A stretch of DNA of 64,000 bases from positions 2,144,530-2,208,529 of the forward strand of contig JAVTLE010000023.1 of NCBI GenBank assembly GCA_033439295.1, in the 5' to 3' direction. Positions 20,408 to 38,316 of the stretch are shown here, piece by piece. Source of the stretch: Deuterostichococcus epilithicus. Taxonomy: Eukaryota > Chlorophyta > Trebouxiophyceae > Prasiolales > Stichococcaceae. Positions within the stretch are counted from its first letter, which is position 1. Each line of letters begins with the position of its first letter. The notes beneath the pieces were generated by a model. It saw only the letters and a list, made by a program, of their open reading frames with translations. It was not told the DNA's origin and ran no database searches. The translations under genes and the position numbers were made by a program.

Positions 20408-23307
20408 ATGTCGCGAGCAGCAGCAGAAAGCACTGCCACCAGGTCGGCCAAGAAGCGGAAACGTGAGAAGGCAGCGCTCGAGGCAGTTGATGAGCAGGCA
20501 GAGGACAGCGGCCAGAGTAAATTTGCGAGAGCGCTCGGCAGCCCTGACTGGTCGACACGGGAGAAGGGGCTGCAAGTGCTCACCAGATGGCTGACGCACA
20601 GGATTGACATCACAGACACAGACCTGAATAAGATCTGGAAAGGACTGTACTACGCCTTCTGGCACTCGGACAAGCAGCCGGTGCAGGTGCGTGTGGCTTC
20701 GTGATGGCTCCTCGTCTGCACCCGGCATATTATACATTTGTCGACGGCTGTGACGGCTGGCATGCGAGCCTGCGTGCAGGCGGCACTGGCGGAGCGCTTG
20801 GCGCAGATCCTGCCGCAGCTCAGCAATGAGGTACATTCCGTTAAGTTAATGGAGTCTGAAAAGGAGTCCTGCATGATCCAGATGTTGTCCATGTGCACAG
20901 CCGATGCGCGATTCTGTGCACAGGTGGCGGTCGCATACTTTCGGGTGTTCTTCGCGACCATGCGGCGGGAGTGGTTCGGCATCGACCGCCTGCGGCTGGA
21001 CAAGTTCATGGTGCTCGTGCGCAAGGTCGTGCAACAGCTGTTTGTCCACCTGCGGAACGCCAACTGGTGAGCCGCCGGCCTCCGCCCTGCTGCTGGCTTA
21101 CACTCTCTGATGAGACACGGCGCTGCGCTTGCACAATGCGTCCCCAGCTTTTGAGGTGCAGTTGCAGATATGCACTTCATGTCAAACTCTCAACAAGAAA
21201 ATCATGCGCCGCTGCGCTGCCATCGGCGCCGCTGTGCTGCAGGGCACACCAGCGCATCTCGACGCGGCGCTCGTGTGTGTGCAGGGCCGCAGAGGTGGTG
21301 GAGCCGTTCATGGACATCCTGGCGGAGGATGTGCTGCCCAACGAGAATGGGCCGCCGGCGCTGGGCCTCGTGTACCACCTCGCAGGTGATGCCTGTTGGA
21401 CTCACTCAACGATATCTTGCAGCGAAGGAAGTCTGCAGAGAGGGAAGTCTGCAGCACCGCTGCCACGTGATGATGCGTCGGTCGCACCTGACGGCTTCTG
21501 GCCTCCATTGGCACGCGGCCACATTGCAAGTGTCGGATGCATGTGCAGACTGCTATGTGCCGGAACTGCTGGCGGCACAAACGGCGGAGGCCATCCCGGC
21601 GGACGCGGTGCCGCTGCTGCTGTTCCCCTTCACCCGGCTGCTGGCAGACATCCAGCACTCGGCCAGCATCGCCCGCATCACGTGAGCCCCTCTTCTCTTG
21701 CAGGTTGCCAAGTTGATGCTTCTGGCTCTAACATTGCATCGTCACCCAAGGGGGCAGAGCGAGCGTATCTAGGCGGCGACTGCTTCACATGCGGACACCC
21801 TGTCGCTGCTGCTGTATCGTGTCGCAGCCGACGGCGTCTGACTAGAACCTCCAGGGTGAGTCTGTGGCTTGACGATCCTAGGAATGGCGTCTTCAAGCCG
21901 CTGCTGGCAGCCTGCCAGCCGGGCAACGACGGCGGGCCTGCCTGCAGTGCTTCACTGGGCGACCTGGCGCGGACGCTCTTCGAGCTGGGTGCGCCTTTTA
22001 TGACATCATCGCTTTGCATGACAGGACGAACAACCTGTTCTGACGTCCTGAATGCATCGGGGACGGTGCTGGATCGATACGCCGCGCTGGATGGCAAAGA
22101 CGTCCTCACGCGGCAGCTGTGTGATGTGCACAGGCGCCCAGGCGGAGGTGAGGGCCAAAAACCGCGAGGCGCTGTACCAGCTCAGCAAGCAGATGCAGAA
22201 GGCGGCCAGGAAAGCAGGCGGCAGCTCCGCCGACGGCAGCGTTGCACACGGCACCACGGCCAGCGGCGCAGCGGAGGGCACGGCGGCCGGCGGGGCAGCA
22301 AGGGGTGCAGCGGCCGGCGCAGCAATGCTTACAGCTGCCAGCCCAGCAGTGTCCGCACCTGCAGAGGCCGCGATTGTGCAAGCACTTGCCGACGCGGCAG
22401 CATCGCCGGCGACGAGCCCCGCAAACAGGAGGCTGGCAAAGAAGGCTCTCAGCCGCCTGGCGCGAGCGACATCTGCCGAGCGGCCCTTGGCAACGCCACC
22501 ACCGGCTGGCGCCGCAAGCCCACCAGAGGCCGATGGCGGCGCTGCCGAGCCGCAGCCGGAGCCTGCATCGTCGGGGAGGAAGCTGAAGAAGAAGAAGAAG
22601 CAGCGAACCAGCGTTGGTGAGGCCGGAGCAGCCGCTGGTAGCCCGGCAGCGCGCAGCAGCCCAGAAGCGCCACGACCAGCGGGTGGCGCAGTGGGAGGCA
22701 GGGCGGGCCTCCGCAGCGGCCCGGCAGCAGCGCCGGCGCAGCTAGATGACTTGGGCACGCCAGTCAGCGCCAAAGCATCCGCCATCACAAGGGCGGCCAG
22801 CAGGCTGGCGAACGGCGGCACCAGCTCTGAGAGGAAGAGCGTGCACTTCCGCATGAAGCACAACCTCTTCTTCGAGCACGGAGGTGGGACTGGGCGGCAT
22901 GGAGCAGCTGTTGCGCTGCCAGACAGAGCAATTTGAATGATTGGACGTCATCAAGTCGTTGCCGCAACTGAGGCCTCGGGCATACTATGCTGCAGGACCG
23001 GTGCCTTCCCCGGAGATCAGGACGCCGCCCAACGCACGGCCAAAGGCAACCTTCTGGCCTCTCTTGCAGTTCTGGCATTGGAGTCCTGGTGCCTGCAAGT
23101 CGCACATGCACTGACCGGCTGTACTTGAAGTTTGCTGCCTACATTCGTTGAATAGCCTTGCGTCCCTATCCTGCGCAGGGACCCGCTCTGCGGGTGCAGC
23201 CAATGACAGACCCGGGGAAGGGCACGTCGAAGAAGCAGAAGCGACGGAAGACTGGCATGCTTACGCCCAAGAGCATTCCCAGGACGAAGGCCGCTGCATT
23301 CTTTTGA
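20408..23307 (+). CDS. RRP1: Ribosomal RNA processing protein 1 (RRP1/Nop52 family)
   Basis: Start ATG 20408 follows closely on a basic leader (SAKKRKREKAALEAVDEQAE) and then the Nop52 signature KFARALGSPDWSTREKGLQV and IWKGLYYAFWHSDKQPVQ. Proposed exons begin at 20408, 20780, 20924, 21285, 21549 and 21882, and then about 22030 onwards. They read AALAERLAQILPQL, YFRVFFATMRREWFGIDRLR, FVHLRNANW, VVEPFMDILAEDVLPNENGP and FKPLLAACQPGNDGG, in the order seen in RRP1. The C-terminal half is low-complexity Ala/Gly/Lys-rich with the nucleolar motif SVHFRMKHNLFFEHGG, then SPEIRTPPNARPKATF, and a basic tail ending near 23307 (TSKKQKRRKTGMLTPKS). RRP1 is a nucleolar factor for 60S subunit maturation and processing of internal transcribed spacer 2 precursors. 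The splice joining the last two exons was not fixed unambiguously. Confidence 0.85.
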
Positions 23308-23996
23308 GCGGACGGTGACAGGAACCAAACGGAATGTCACAGCAACTGAACTCCTCCGAGCCAGCAAACACATCTCTCAGCAACCACAGGCAGGTCGATC
23401 AGGGCTTCTCTAGGCAGGAAAGCCAAGGCTCAGATATCCTGGCGAAAAATTTGCGCCACTAGGAAAGCAGAGTTTGGTCGTTTCGCAAAGAGAGCCTGTG
23501 ATCGTCAGGGTAGGGCTCAACCACTGGAGGAAGCAGTCAAGACAAGGCGCCAGGGTGATCCTCTATTACACAAGAAGTGCGCACCGCATCTCAGCTGGGT
23601 GCTTGTTTGAACGCTGATCTACCTACACAAGGGCATCACCCAAGCAGCAGGATGCAGAACCAGTACAACTTAAAATTTGAAGGACACCACCTAGGGAATG
23701 CTAGAGATCCACCACATTGGGCGAGCCGCTGCCATTGGACACGCTCTGCAGCGAACGGGACAAATGTACCACTGGCTGCCGCCTAACTCCAACACAGCAG
23801 TCACCACAGTGCAGAACTGCTTGCGAGGCAGCGTCCTCGTCTCGCCTCCACAAGCTCCAAGCTGACGAGCTGGCAGATTGCCTCCCCAGGCGCAGCCGAG
23901 CTCACAAGCATAGAGGCGGCGTCACCTGTCTGACGATCCTGAAATCGAGCTCGGCTCACGAATCGCGCATCTGCATCGGCAGATCAAAACTTGTAG
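23308..23996. other. Convergent intergenic region
   Basis: About 690 bp lie between the RRP1 stop (+) and the aconitase stop (-). No conserved gene, repeat or RNA was recognised; it should contain both 3' untranslated regions. Confidence 0.35.
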
Positions 23997-29967
<5,971 letters not shown>

Positions 29968-30707
29968 GCTGAGAGACGGTTGTTGACGAGAATGGTGGGC
30001 TGCACCGGAAGCCGCAGGCTGCCCAGCTGCTCATGTGACGAGTCATCAGCATGAATTCTTGAAGCCCATCTACGGCGCCAGCTAGCTCTCGGTGAAGTGA
30101 CAGCTTGTCGGTTTGCCCTAATCTCTCTGTCAATGCCGACACCGTTGGACGCTGCATGGCATGCGGCGACACAGAGAAAGCGGAATGCGGAGCTCCTGTG
30201 GTCATACAGGTGCGACCAGGGACATCTCCGACCCTTCCAAGACCCATTCACACTCACCTCAACGAGCAACCGGCGCAAACCGGCCTGGCAGCGCATGGTG
30301 CCGCTGGCTACGCTGCCAGCACCAGCAACTGTCAAGTGACGGGGCACTCCTATGATGGTCTCCAGGCGCCGCTTGTTCAAGCCGCTGCTGTGCAAGTTTC
30401 TCCCTTTTGCCACCCATTCGCAAGTGTCGGGAGCTCGGGACTAAGCTGTGCAGACCCTAAACCCTAGCCCACCGGTCCCCTGCTGTGCTATGTGCTTCGC
30501 TGATCGCATTGTGCTGCACTGACGAATATCTCCTTCACTCTGCATGCCAGGAGACCGCAGACAGCCCGTCGCGAGCCGGCACCGCCGGAGCGTCGCTTCC
30601 CTGGACCAGTCCACAACCAGGGTGGAGTTCAAGCGTGCAGCAGCATCGCCTTGCAACTGATCGGATCTGAAAGCCCCGTTTGCAAGGCCTCAGGGGCAGC
30701 TCACACG
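29968..30707. promoter_or_regulatory. Divergent promoter region of aconitase and NDUFA9, with telo-box-like motif
   Basis: This head-to-head region of two mitochondrial energy genes contains CCCTAAACCCTA at 30455-30466. The motif is close to the plant telo-box AAACCCTA and to a two-unit plant-type telomere repeat. Part of it may hold the aconitase first exon (ATGs near 30020-30055 on the minus strand). Confidence 0.45.
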
Positions 30708-33633
30708 ATGCTGCGGCGGTCAGGGACCGCTGGCCTGGACACACTGGTCGTGCTGCGGCGCGGTCTTGTGGGTGAGTCTACCTGATATGGATCCGGCATG
30801 GTCCGCGATCACTGCGGTCTCTGCGTAGGTCGAGACTCAAGTAGGTGGCCATACACAGGCGGGGCATGCAGAGGTGCCGAATGCGCGTCTGGGAGTGTAC
30901 TGCCATATCAGGTGCAGCTGATGCGTCCCGCTGATGCAGGTGCAGCAGTGGCAGGCAATGGCAAGCAGTATGCCACCAGCGCGTCCAGCGAAGTGGCGCA
31001 TATTGGCTCCTCGCTCACGAACGCCGGCCTGAAGGCCGGGCCCGGCAGACGCTCCTCGGTGAGCGGCTTCATTTGCCAATGGTTTGCTGAAGCCATGCGC
31101 TGTGTGCGTCAGGCAACGGGTTGCTTGAATCGCCAAATGCTGATTCTTGCACGATTGTCTTGGCCAGATAAGCGGCGTCACGGCCACCATTTTTGGGTCC
31201 ACCGGATTCCTGGGTCGCTACATTGCTGCGGCGCTGGCACGCCAGGGCTCCCAGATCATCTGCCCCTATCGGTGCGACGACCTGGACATGCAACACCTCC
31301 GCATCATGGGCGACCTCGGCCAGGTAATCCGTAGCTCTACACCTCTCTGTCGAGCCGTGCACCCTGCCGGGCTCAGGCGCATGTGACTTAGGCTGTAGCG
31401 CTTGTTGCATATGAGCCAAGAAGAAGGTGTCGACGATCGCACTGGTGCGTGTATGAGCCAATGCTCAAGAGGGCGCTGGAGAGTGTGCTGCTTCACGCCC
31501 TGCCGCAGGTGGTCACCCTGCCGGACTTCAGCGCGCGGGATGACGAGTTCATTCGGAAGGCGGTGGCGCAGTCCAATGTGGTCATCAACCTCATTGGCGA
31601 GGAGCGGGAGACGCCGCGATTCAAGTTTGACGAGGTATGCGCGCCTGCATGCAAAGCGGACTGTTGACTATCGTCTCCTACAGGCTGTGCACACCATGCC
31701 ATAATTGGCTTGTGGCATCAGCTTTCCAGGTGTTCCTTCGTTTCACAAGGGTCGGAATGGACATCCCTTCGAACTGGACATCCTCTCAGGCTGACGCTCT
31801 GTGTGCGCAGGTGCATGTGGACATTGCACAGCGAATCGCAGAGGCGGCGGCAGACAGCGGTGTGTGCCAGCGCTTCATTCATGTCAGCTGCCTCGGCGCC
31901 TCTAATGATGCGCCCTCATACCGCCTCCAGACCAAGGTGCAGCAACCTAAAATCACCAACCGAGACTGCCGACCTGCGCTGCCATTCGATAGCTCCGCCT
32001 TCAGACACAGCTTGGGCTGCTGCTCGATCAGGCAGGTGGCGCCCTTCAGCTGCCTGATGGCGCCACCGAGCTTCCGACTTCGGTCTGCTTGGTGCTGCAG
32101 GCAGCGGGCGAGGAGGCTGTGCGTAAGGCCTTCCCAGCCGCCACGGTGCTGAAGCCGTCGGCGATGGTGGGCACGGAGGACCGAATCTTCAACACGTGGG
32201 CCATCCTCGCCAAGAACCTGCCCTACATGCCGCTTGCGGGCCGCGACGCGCGGCTGCAGGTGAGTTTCCCCGTCAGCCGGCCTGCAGCAACTTTGTCGTT
32301 TGTGGCCTGCTGCTGTGCAAAGACAACAAATTTCTGCAGCGCAGCACCGCAGGGTAAGGGGCGTGTTGGATTCTGCTGTGCGGCCGTGCCGCTGCCTGTG
32401 TGGAGCTGCGGCTTGAGTACAGAGGAAGCAAGGGCGCCCTGCTGCGATTTCAGATTATTTGCTTCTGTCGCTGAGGTCCGACCCAGTGCTGTTGCAGCCG
32501 GTGTACGTGCGCGACGTGGCAGAGGCGCTGCTGGCCGTGCTGAAGGACAAGGACTCGGCCGGCAAGACCTACAGCCTGGCCGGCCCCCGCATCTTCACGT
32601 GCGCACACGCTGCAACCGGTCTCCTGCCTGGCAGGCGTTTTTGCACCTGTACCGCTGCACCTGATGCGGCTCGTTGCCACTGCGCTGCATTTCCTGCAGC
32701 ACAGGACACTGCCAGCCAGAAGGCCATTGATGCTGTTCTCCGACATGCTCGCATTGTCGCTCTCAATCGACAGCATCGCTGATGCCAACCATGCACAGGA
32801 GGGCAAGCATGCACAGGAGGCGAAAAAGCTGCACGATGAGGTCATCTCCAAACACCAACATGTGTGGCAATTCACCCACAGACGGCAGGAGCTGGTGGAG
32901 CTCATCTTCGCGACCATCAGGGAAAAGCAGACGTACTTCCACCTTCCGGAGGCCATCGCCCAGCTGGCCGCCAAGCCGCGCGAGTTTCTCTTGCGCCGGG
33001 TGCGTGACCGTGCAGCCCCGTCTGGAATCGGGCGGCAACGCTCGGTTCTCCTGAGAGCATGACAGTCTGCGGCGCAATCGTCTATATGGGCGCCACAATT
33101 GCGGCTATGTGGCGCATGTCTTTGCTGTGTAGATCGCAATCACGTGTGAGCTGCCAGTCGCCAAATCCATGCCCCTGATGCCTGACAGCGAAGCGGCAGC
33201 ACAGGCCAACATGTCAACCTGTAAAGTGCCGCAAATGGTCAGAATGTTCCGGCTGCAGGGCATCGCCATCCCATCGCACACCATGTTCACAGAGGATTAC
33301 CTAAAGGAGGCCGTGGTGGACAACGTCCTGTCCGAGGCAGGCAACGACCTGACGTTTGCAGACCTGGGCATCAGCCCGCAGCGCATCGACATCGGCCTGC
33401 CGATTGAGCATGTCCGTCACTTCCGCGTGGGAGGTGGGTGTCGCTGCCCCCTGGACACAGCAACATGGTTGCTGCAGCACCACGGCCTATCAACCACACC
33501 AAAAGCGTGCCAGGGTCCTGAAACGGATTGCAACGCCGAGTTGACTGATGTGCAATGTGCTGTGGCTGCAGGATACGATGTGGGCACTACCAGTGGCACA
33601 GAGGCGTCGCCCACCGGCGTGGCAACGTCATGA
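30708..33633 (+). CDS. NDUFA9: NADH dehydrogenase (complex I) 39 kDa subunit, NDUFA9
   Basis: Ten exons with consistent phases: 30708-30771, 30940-31058, 31168-31323, 31509-31634, 31811-31936, 32101-32259, 32498-32598, 32882-32999, 33133-33433 and 33572-33633. The N-terminus [20 protein letters not shown] is a good mitochondrial presequence. Next is an atypical short-chain dehydrogenase fold: the nucleotide-binding loop [20 protein letters not shown], then [65 protein letters not shown] and [11 protein letters not shown]. The C-terminal third ([20 protein letters not shown]) also follows NDUFA9. The protein is an accessory subunit on the matrix arm of complex I that binds NADPH structurally and stabilises the Q-module junction. 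It is convergent with the biotin carboxylase gene and divergent from aconitase. Confidence 0.93.
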
Positions 33634-34149
33634 GCTGGGGTTCGCTTTGTTTTCATAGGTTAGCGGGAAAATCGAGCAGTCGAGCTTGACATATTACAAG
33701 TGTACTGCCCAGCACTTCGCTGCAACGTGCAGCGGTGTCGTCGGAATCTTGTGAACAGACAAAACATCTGTGACACCGCCTGAGAAAGGTCGACGCAGGC
33801 AATCTCATGTGCAACAGGCTCGCACTGCCCGTGAGGGAGAAACAGCAGTGCCTCGGTGCTGGCACTGGCAAGCAGGCGTACCAGTTCAGTGTTTCAAGTA
33901 CAAATTCGTCCCCTCTTCTAATGCTCTATCTGTGGCCCATTCCCCACACTGTCCCTTTTGCACGCGCGCTTAAGCAGCGCTCGCTCACTTCCTGCCCCTC
34001 TTGCTGGCGCGCTTGGCTGCCTGCTCGACGATCGACAAGCTCTGCAACGCAGCAAGCAAAGACGATGGCACTGACTTTGGTGCATCCTGCATTTACTACG
34101 TCCGACCATGTCCAGTCAATGTGAATGCCCTCCTGGCCACTGCTTGCCG
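33634..34149. other. Convergent intergenic region
   Basis: About 515 bp lie between the NDUFA9 stop (+) and the biotin carboxylase stop (-). No gene or repeat was recognised. Confidence 0.35.
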
Positions 34150-35620
34150 CTAGGAGGGGTGCTGGTAGGGCACTCGCAGCGGCAGCGGCGGCAAGGTACA
34201 GAGGCAGGGTAGGAAAGGCACGAACGAGAGGGTGGCGTGCACCTTCGTGGAAGCAGGCGGCTTTGCGAGCTCCTCTGAATGCGACGGGATGAAGCCTGAG
34301 CAGCCAGAAGACACGCGGCGGTCAGCATCTGGAGGTAAGTGCGCCGACCATGTTGCAGACACACACACATGGGCCAGCCGATGTGGTCTCCTCAGAAAAG
34401 CATACCATTTGCAAGTACCCAGGTAGCGCGAGTGGGCGCTGCGCCTCCTCTTGTGAGGCAAATGTGCTTGGAAAAACATTCCCTGGCCAAAACTAAAGGT
34501 GCGAAAGCAAGCGCACCAGTGTCTACATTGCCGGCCTTGAAGTCTTTGGTGTCCAGGATGAGCTGGTGGTAGTCGATGGTGGTGGGCACGCCGCTGATGA
34601 CGGTCTCGGACAGCGCGCGCTTCATGCGCATAATGGCCTGGTCCCGGTCCTCGCCCCACACGATGAGCTTGCCCAGCAGCGAGTCGTAGTTGGGCGGCAC
34701 CTGCATCGTACAACATGCACCACCCAGCTCGACCGCCTGGTTCAACGTTGTTCGAGCAGTCTCCGGTGGACTTTCCGACGGGGCAGCTGTCTGACACGGC
34801 AGGGACGGAAGTTTCACAGTCAAGCGGCTCCAGGCAACCGCGCCAAGCAGGGAGGCGCCCAGGGACACATATAGCGCTCCAACAGCCAACCACGCAATGA
34901 TGCTCGATTGCCAGCGGCAAGCAGCAGCAGCTGTGGATCCTTCAGCAACTGCCGCTCGGTCTCCGTCAGGATTCTTAGAGTCTGCAAAAGCGCACCAGGT
35001 AGTCGGGGTACAGGTGGCTGTCCATGCGCACGTGCGGGCCGCCCGGCGCCAGGTAGCCGATGACGCGGCCCGGCCCCGGCCTGAAGTTCTTGAAGGGGTC
35101 CTCCGCATTGATGCGGCACTCGATGGCGTGGCCCTGCGCCACCAAATGTCAAGACCAGCTGCAAGTGAGTTTTGGCTTATCGCGCAAATGCGAGGCTTGT
35201 GAGCAGGTGCCCATGACTGGCACACGGCGGGTTTGGCGCAGTCCAGGGCCGCGGCCGGTGGTGAAAGTTGCTCAGGGCTGGTGCAGGTGTCCAGGAGGCA
35301 GCCAGAAATGGGCGAAGAGGCGGGAAGGCGCACAGCAAGTTTGATGTCTTGCTGCGTGTGGCGCAGCGGCTTGCCCATCGCCACCCGGATCTGCTCCTGG
35401 ATGAGGTCGATGCCCGTGATCATCTCCGTCACCGGGTGCTCCACCTGGCACGCAGGGAGTCATGATGCAGTAATGGTTCTGTACGGCCGCACGCGCCGCG
35501 CAAAGCATTGCCGGGCGGCTTGACTTGACGGCGCTGTAAGACATGTGCTGCTCAGCTGCGATGAGCTGCGGCAATGCCGCCAATAGCATGGATGCAGGCC
35601 GGTTGGCAGGGCAGCGCAGC

Positions 35621-35652
<32 letters not shown>

Positions 35653-37864
35653 AAAGCCTTTCTTCTCCCACAGGAACTCGATGGTGCCCACGCCCTGGTA
35701 GCCGATGGACTTGGCCGCGTTGGTCGCCGCCTCGCCCATTGCCTTGCGCACCTGTTTGTGGGAGTATCACTTTCCATTCGCAAGCTTGCAACACGACCAA
35801 GTATCTTGGATCCACCAGAAGTTCACCTCAGCGGTTACACCAATGGCGCCTGGCAGGGTGTACTCTACTCTTCAAAATGATGTACATGGCACATGCGATG
35901 TGCATCCAGCTGAGCAGCGCGCACGTCGGCTGTGAGGGCGGGGGAGGGCGCTTCCTCCAGCAGCTTCTGGTTGCGGCGCTGGATGCTGCAGTCGCGCTCG
36001 AACAGGTGCACCACGTTGCCGTGCTTATCGGCCAGCACCTGCGCGCTTCGATGAGGGTAGGTGTCACCAAATGCAGTCGCGATGCGCCTCGGCAAACTGT
36101 TCTGCTGAGCATCTTCTGCCCCTCTTCTGGTGCGCAATGAGTCCCAATCTGGGGAGTGAATTTACGAAAGGGTATCACGTGAACCGGAAGAGCATGCCTG
36201 GAACTCGATGTGGCGTGGGTTCTGCACATAGCGCTCGAGGTACACAGCACCGTTGCCGAAGGCGGCCTCGGCTTCCTGCGACGCCTGTCGCATGAGCATC
36301 ATGAATTCGCCCTCCTCCATGGCCAGCCGCATGCCGCGCCCGCCACCGCCAGCCGTGGCCTTAATCATGATGGGGAAGCCCACCTGCGCGATGGGCACAC
36401 AGCCAGCATGTGCAGTTGCGCTTTGGCCATGGGAGGCTAGAGGCGATTGATCCTCCTGTTGAGCTCGAGTGCATGATGCCGAACATGTCCATCGATTACT
36501 CACACCAGCGTCCGCAACTGCAGGCCGCAGGGTCTGTGCTGAGCCCACCTTCCGCGCCACCGCCATGGCCTCGTCCTCGTTTTTGATGAGGCCATCGCTG
36601 CCGGGGACTGTGGGCACGCCCGCAGCCTGTATCGGGGGAAGTAGTAGGTTGCAACATGAACATAATCGTGTGCTGGCTGATGCAGAGATGCATGATGCGG
36701 TGCCACTTGTGTCTTTTTCCTGTACTCACGGCCATGGTGTCCCTGGCTGTGGACTTGTCGCCCATGATGCGGATGTGCTCTGCCTTCGGACCGATGAACT
36801 CGATGCCGTGGTCGGCACAGATGTCCACAAAGCTGGAGTTCTCAGACAAGAACCCATACCCCTGCATCACAACATCCGATCAGAATGTCAGCCAGACAGG
36901 CTTGCTAGTTGCGCTGCCCGGACCTGCAGGCCAACCTCACTGCAGGCTGCTGAAAACTTAAGAGGCGGGTCACTCACGGGGTGGATGGCATCTGCACCGC
37001 GGCTGACGGCTGCTGCAATGATGTTGGGCACATTCAGGTATGACTCTGAGCTCTGTGCCTCGCCGATGCAGACGGCCTCGTCAGCCAGCTGCACGTGCAG
37101 CGACTCCTTGTCTGCAATGGAGTACACCGCCTGCAAGGGAGCAGTCGAGACCATTGACATTGAGATCAGCTGCGTGCCCTCCACCTTGGCACCTGGCAGT
37201 CGTAAGCGTACAGGAGGAAGTGTGCTTGCTTGTCAAGAGCTCCTAGCACGCAATCCGATCGCGTCACACGCCACGTTGCACTGTACTACGCACCACGGTG
37301 TGCAGGCCCATCTCTTTGCATGCACGGATGACCCGCACAGCGATTTCGCCCCGATTGGCAATGAGAACCTGCAGAGTCGCAATCCCCAACAAATTATATG
37401 AGCGTACAGACACGCGCACTGGTGCAGCTGATGTGGATGTGGAACATCTCGCAAGCATCTCTTGTTGAAGCACAATTGGCGCGGCAGACAGCGGCGACGG
37501 CTTGAAAGCTGGTCAAATTTGGTCTTCTCAATGCTGCTACGACGAGTGGCATTGATCGACTGACCTGCATGCCACATGCAGGTCTTTCAGAGATGTGGAC
37601 GCCGCTGCTTACCTTTCGAAACGCTTTCTGGTCGGCCTCTGAAGTGATCTGGACCCCAGATCGCACCGAGCGACAGGGCCTGGCGCTGCCTGTGCTGGTG
37701 CTTCTGTGGCAGGTTCGCAGCAGCTGCACATCCTCACGTCTGTTCAGCAGTTGCCTGCATGTGAGGCTCTGGCTGTGCTGTTTGGGCGCTGCTGGAGCGT
37801 GGACGGCTCCGGCTGGTGCAGACCTATGGACAGCCAATGGCGTGCTGCGGCCAGCGTGCAGCCC
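34150..37864 (-). CDS. accC: Biotin carboxylase subunit of plastid heteromeric acetyl-CoA carboxylase
   Basis: Twelve exons, minus order: 37613-37864, 37294-37368, 36978-37130, 36730-36861, 36549-36626, 36198-36383, 35925-36038, 35623-35751, 35334-35444, 34996-35133, 34517-34700 and 34150-34295. It carboxylates biotin on BCCP using ATP and bicarbonate, the first half-reaction of fatty-acid synthesis in the plastid. Motifs: [33 protein letters not shown], the ATP-grasp loop [93 protein letters not shown] and [14 protein letters not shown]. The leader is Ser/Arg-rich, as in a transit peptide, but its frame holds no ATG; the initiator Met should be in an exon upstream of 37864. The sixth exon ends in a GC donor (CAG then GCATGC). 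The last exon adds a Pro/Leu-rich tail. Confidence 0.93.
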
Positions 37865-38316
37865 CTGCAGTCAGGCATAAGGTCTTGATAAGGACTCATG
37901 GCTTAATGATCATGAAGCATGCGGCTTTGCATGCCGGGAGGCGCGCCTGCATGTCGCCGGGCACGGCGAGACGGCTGCTGACCGGGCGTGATCAGGTCAC
38001 CGGCCTTCGTTCAGCGGTAGCAAGCGAGTCTACCGAAGCACACCTGCAAAGTCAATGTTCGATACGGGTACCGTGAGTACCCAAAGCGATCTGGTTCGCG
38101 GTCCGCGTCAGTGCCTGCAAAACCCTGTCCGACAGGGTTCAGTACAGAGAGCGGTCGTAAAGGCAGCACGACGAGCAGTCAGGACGATGTCTGCTGCCTT
38201 CATCATCTTATTCAGCAGTCGCTTATTCGGCAGTCGCGTATCCAAACTCAGTAGCATTTCGGTCGAGCGTTCACATTGCCCGGCGCGAGGCTCGTTCCAG
38301 TCTTGCCTTTTTCGGA
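37865..38316. promoter_or_regulatory. Divergent promoter region of accC and DEG15
   Basis: This gap must hold the DEG15 promoter and the first exon and promoter of the biotin carboxylase gene. On the minus strand an ATG near 38205 opens a leader (MMKAADIVLTARRAAF) that would suit a transit peptide, but its splice phase to the next exon was not resolved. Confidence 0.35.

Noticed and set aside
22200-22760. Ala/Gly/Lys-rich stretch as a separate low-complexity gene
   Set aside because: It is in frame with the RRP1 exons and is followed by the RRP1 motif VHFRMKHNLFFEHGG, so it is the disordered C-terminal half of RRP1.
37613-37837. Initiation of accC at a TTG codon at 37837
   Set aside because: Nuclear genes rarely start at TTG. 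The frame stays open to a good splice acceptor at 37865, so a further 5' exon with the ATG is more likely.
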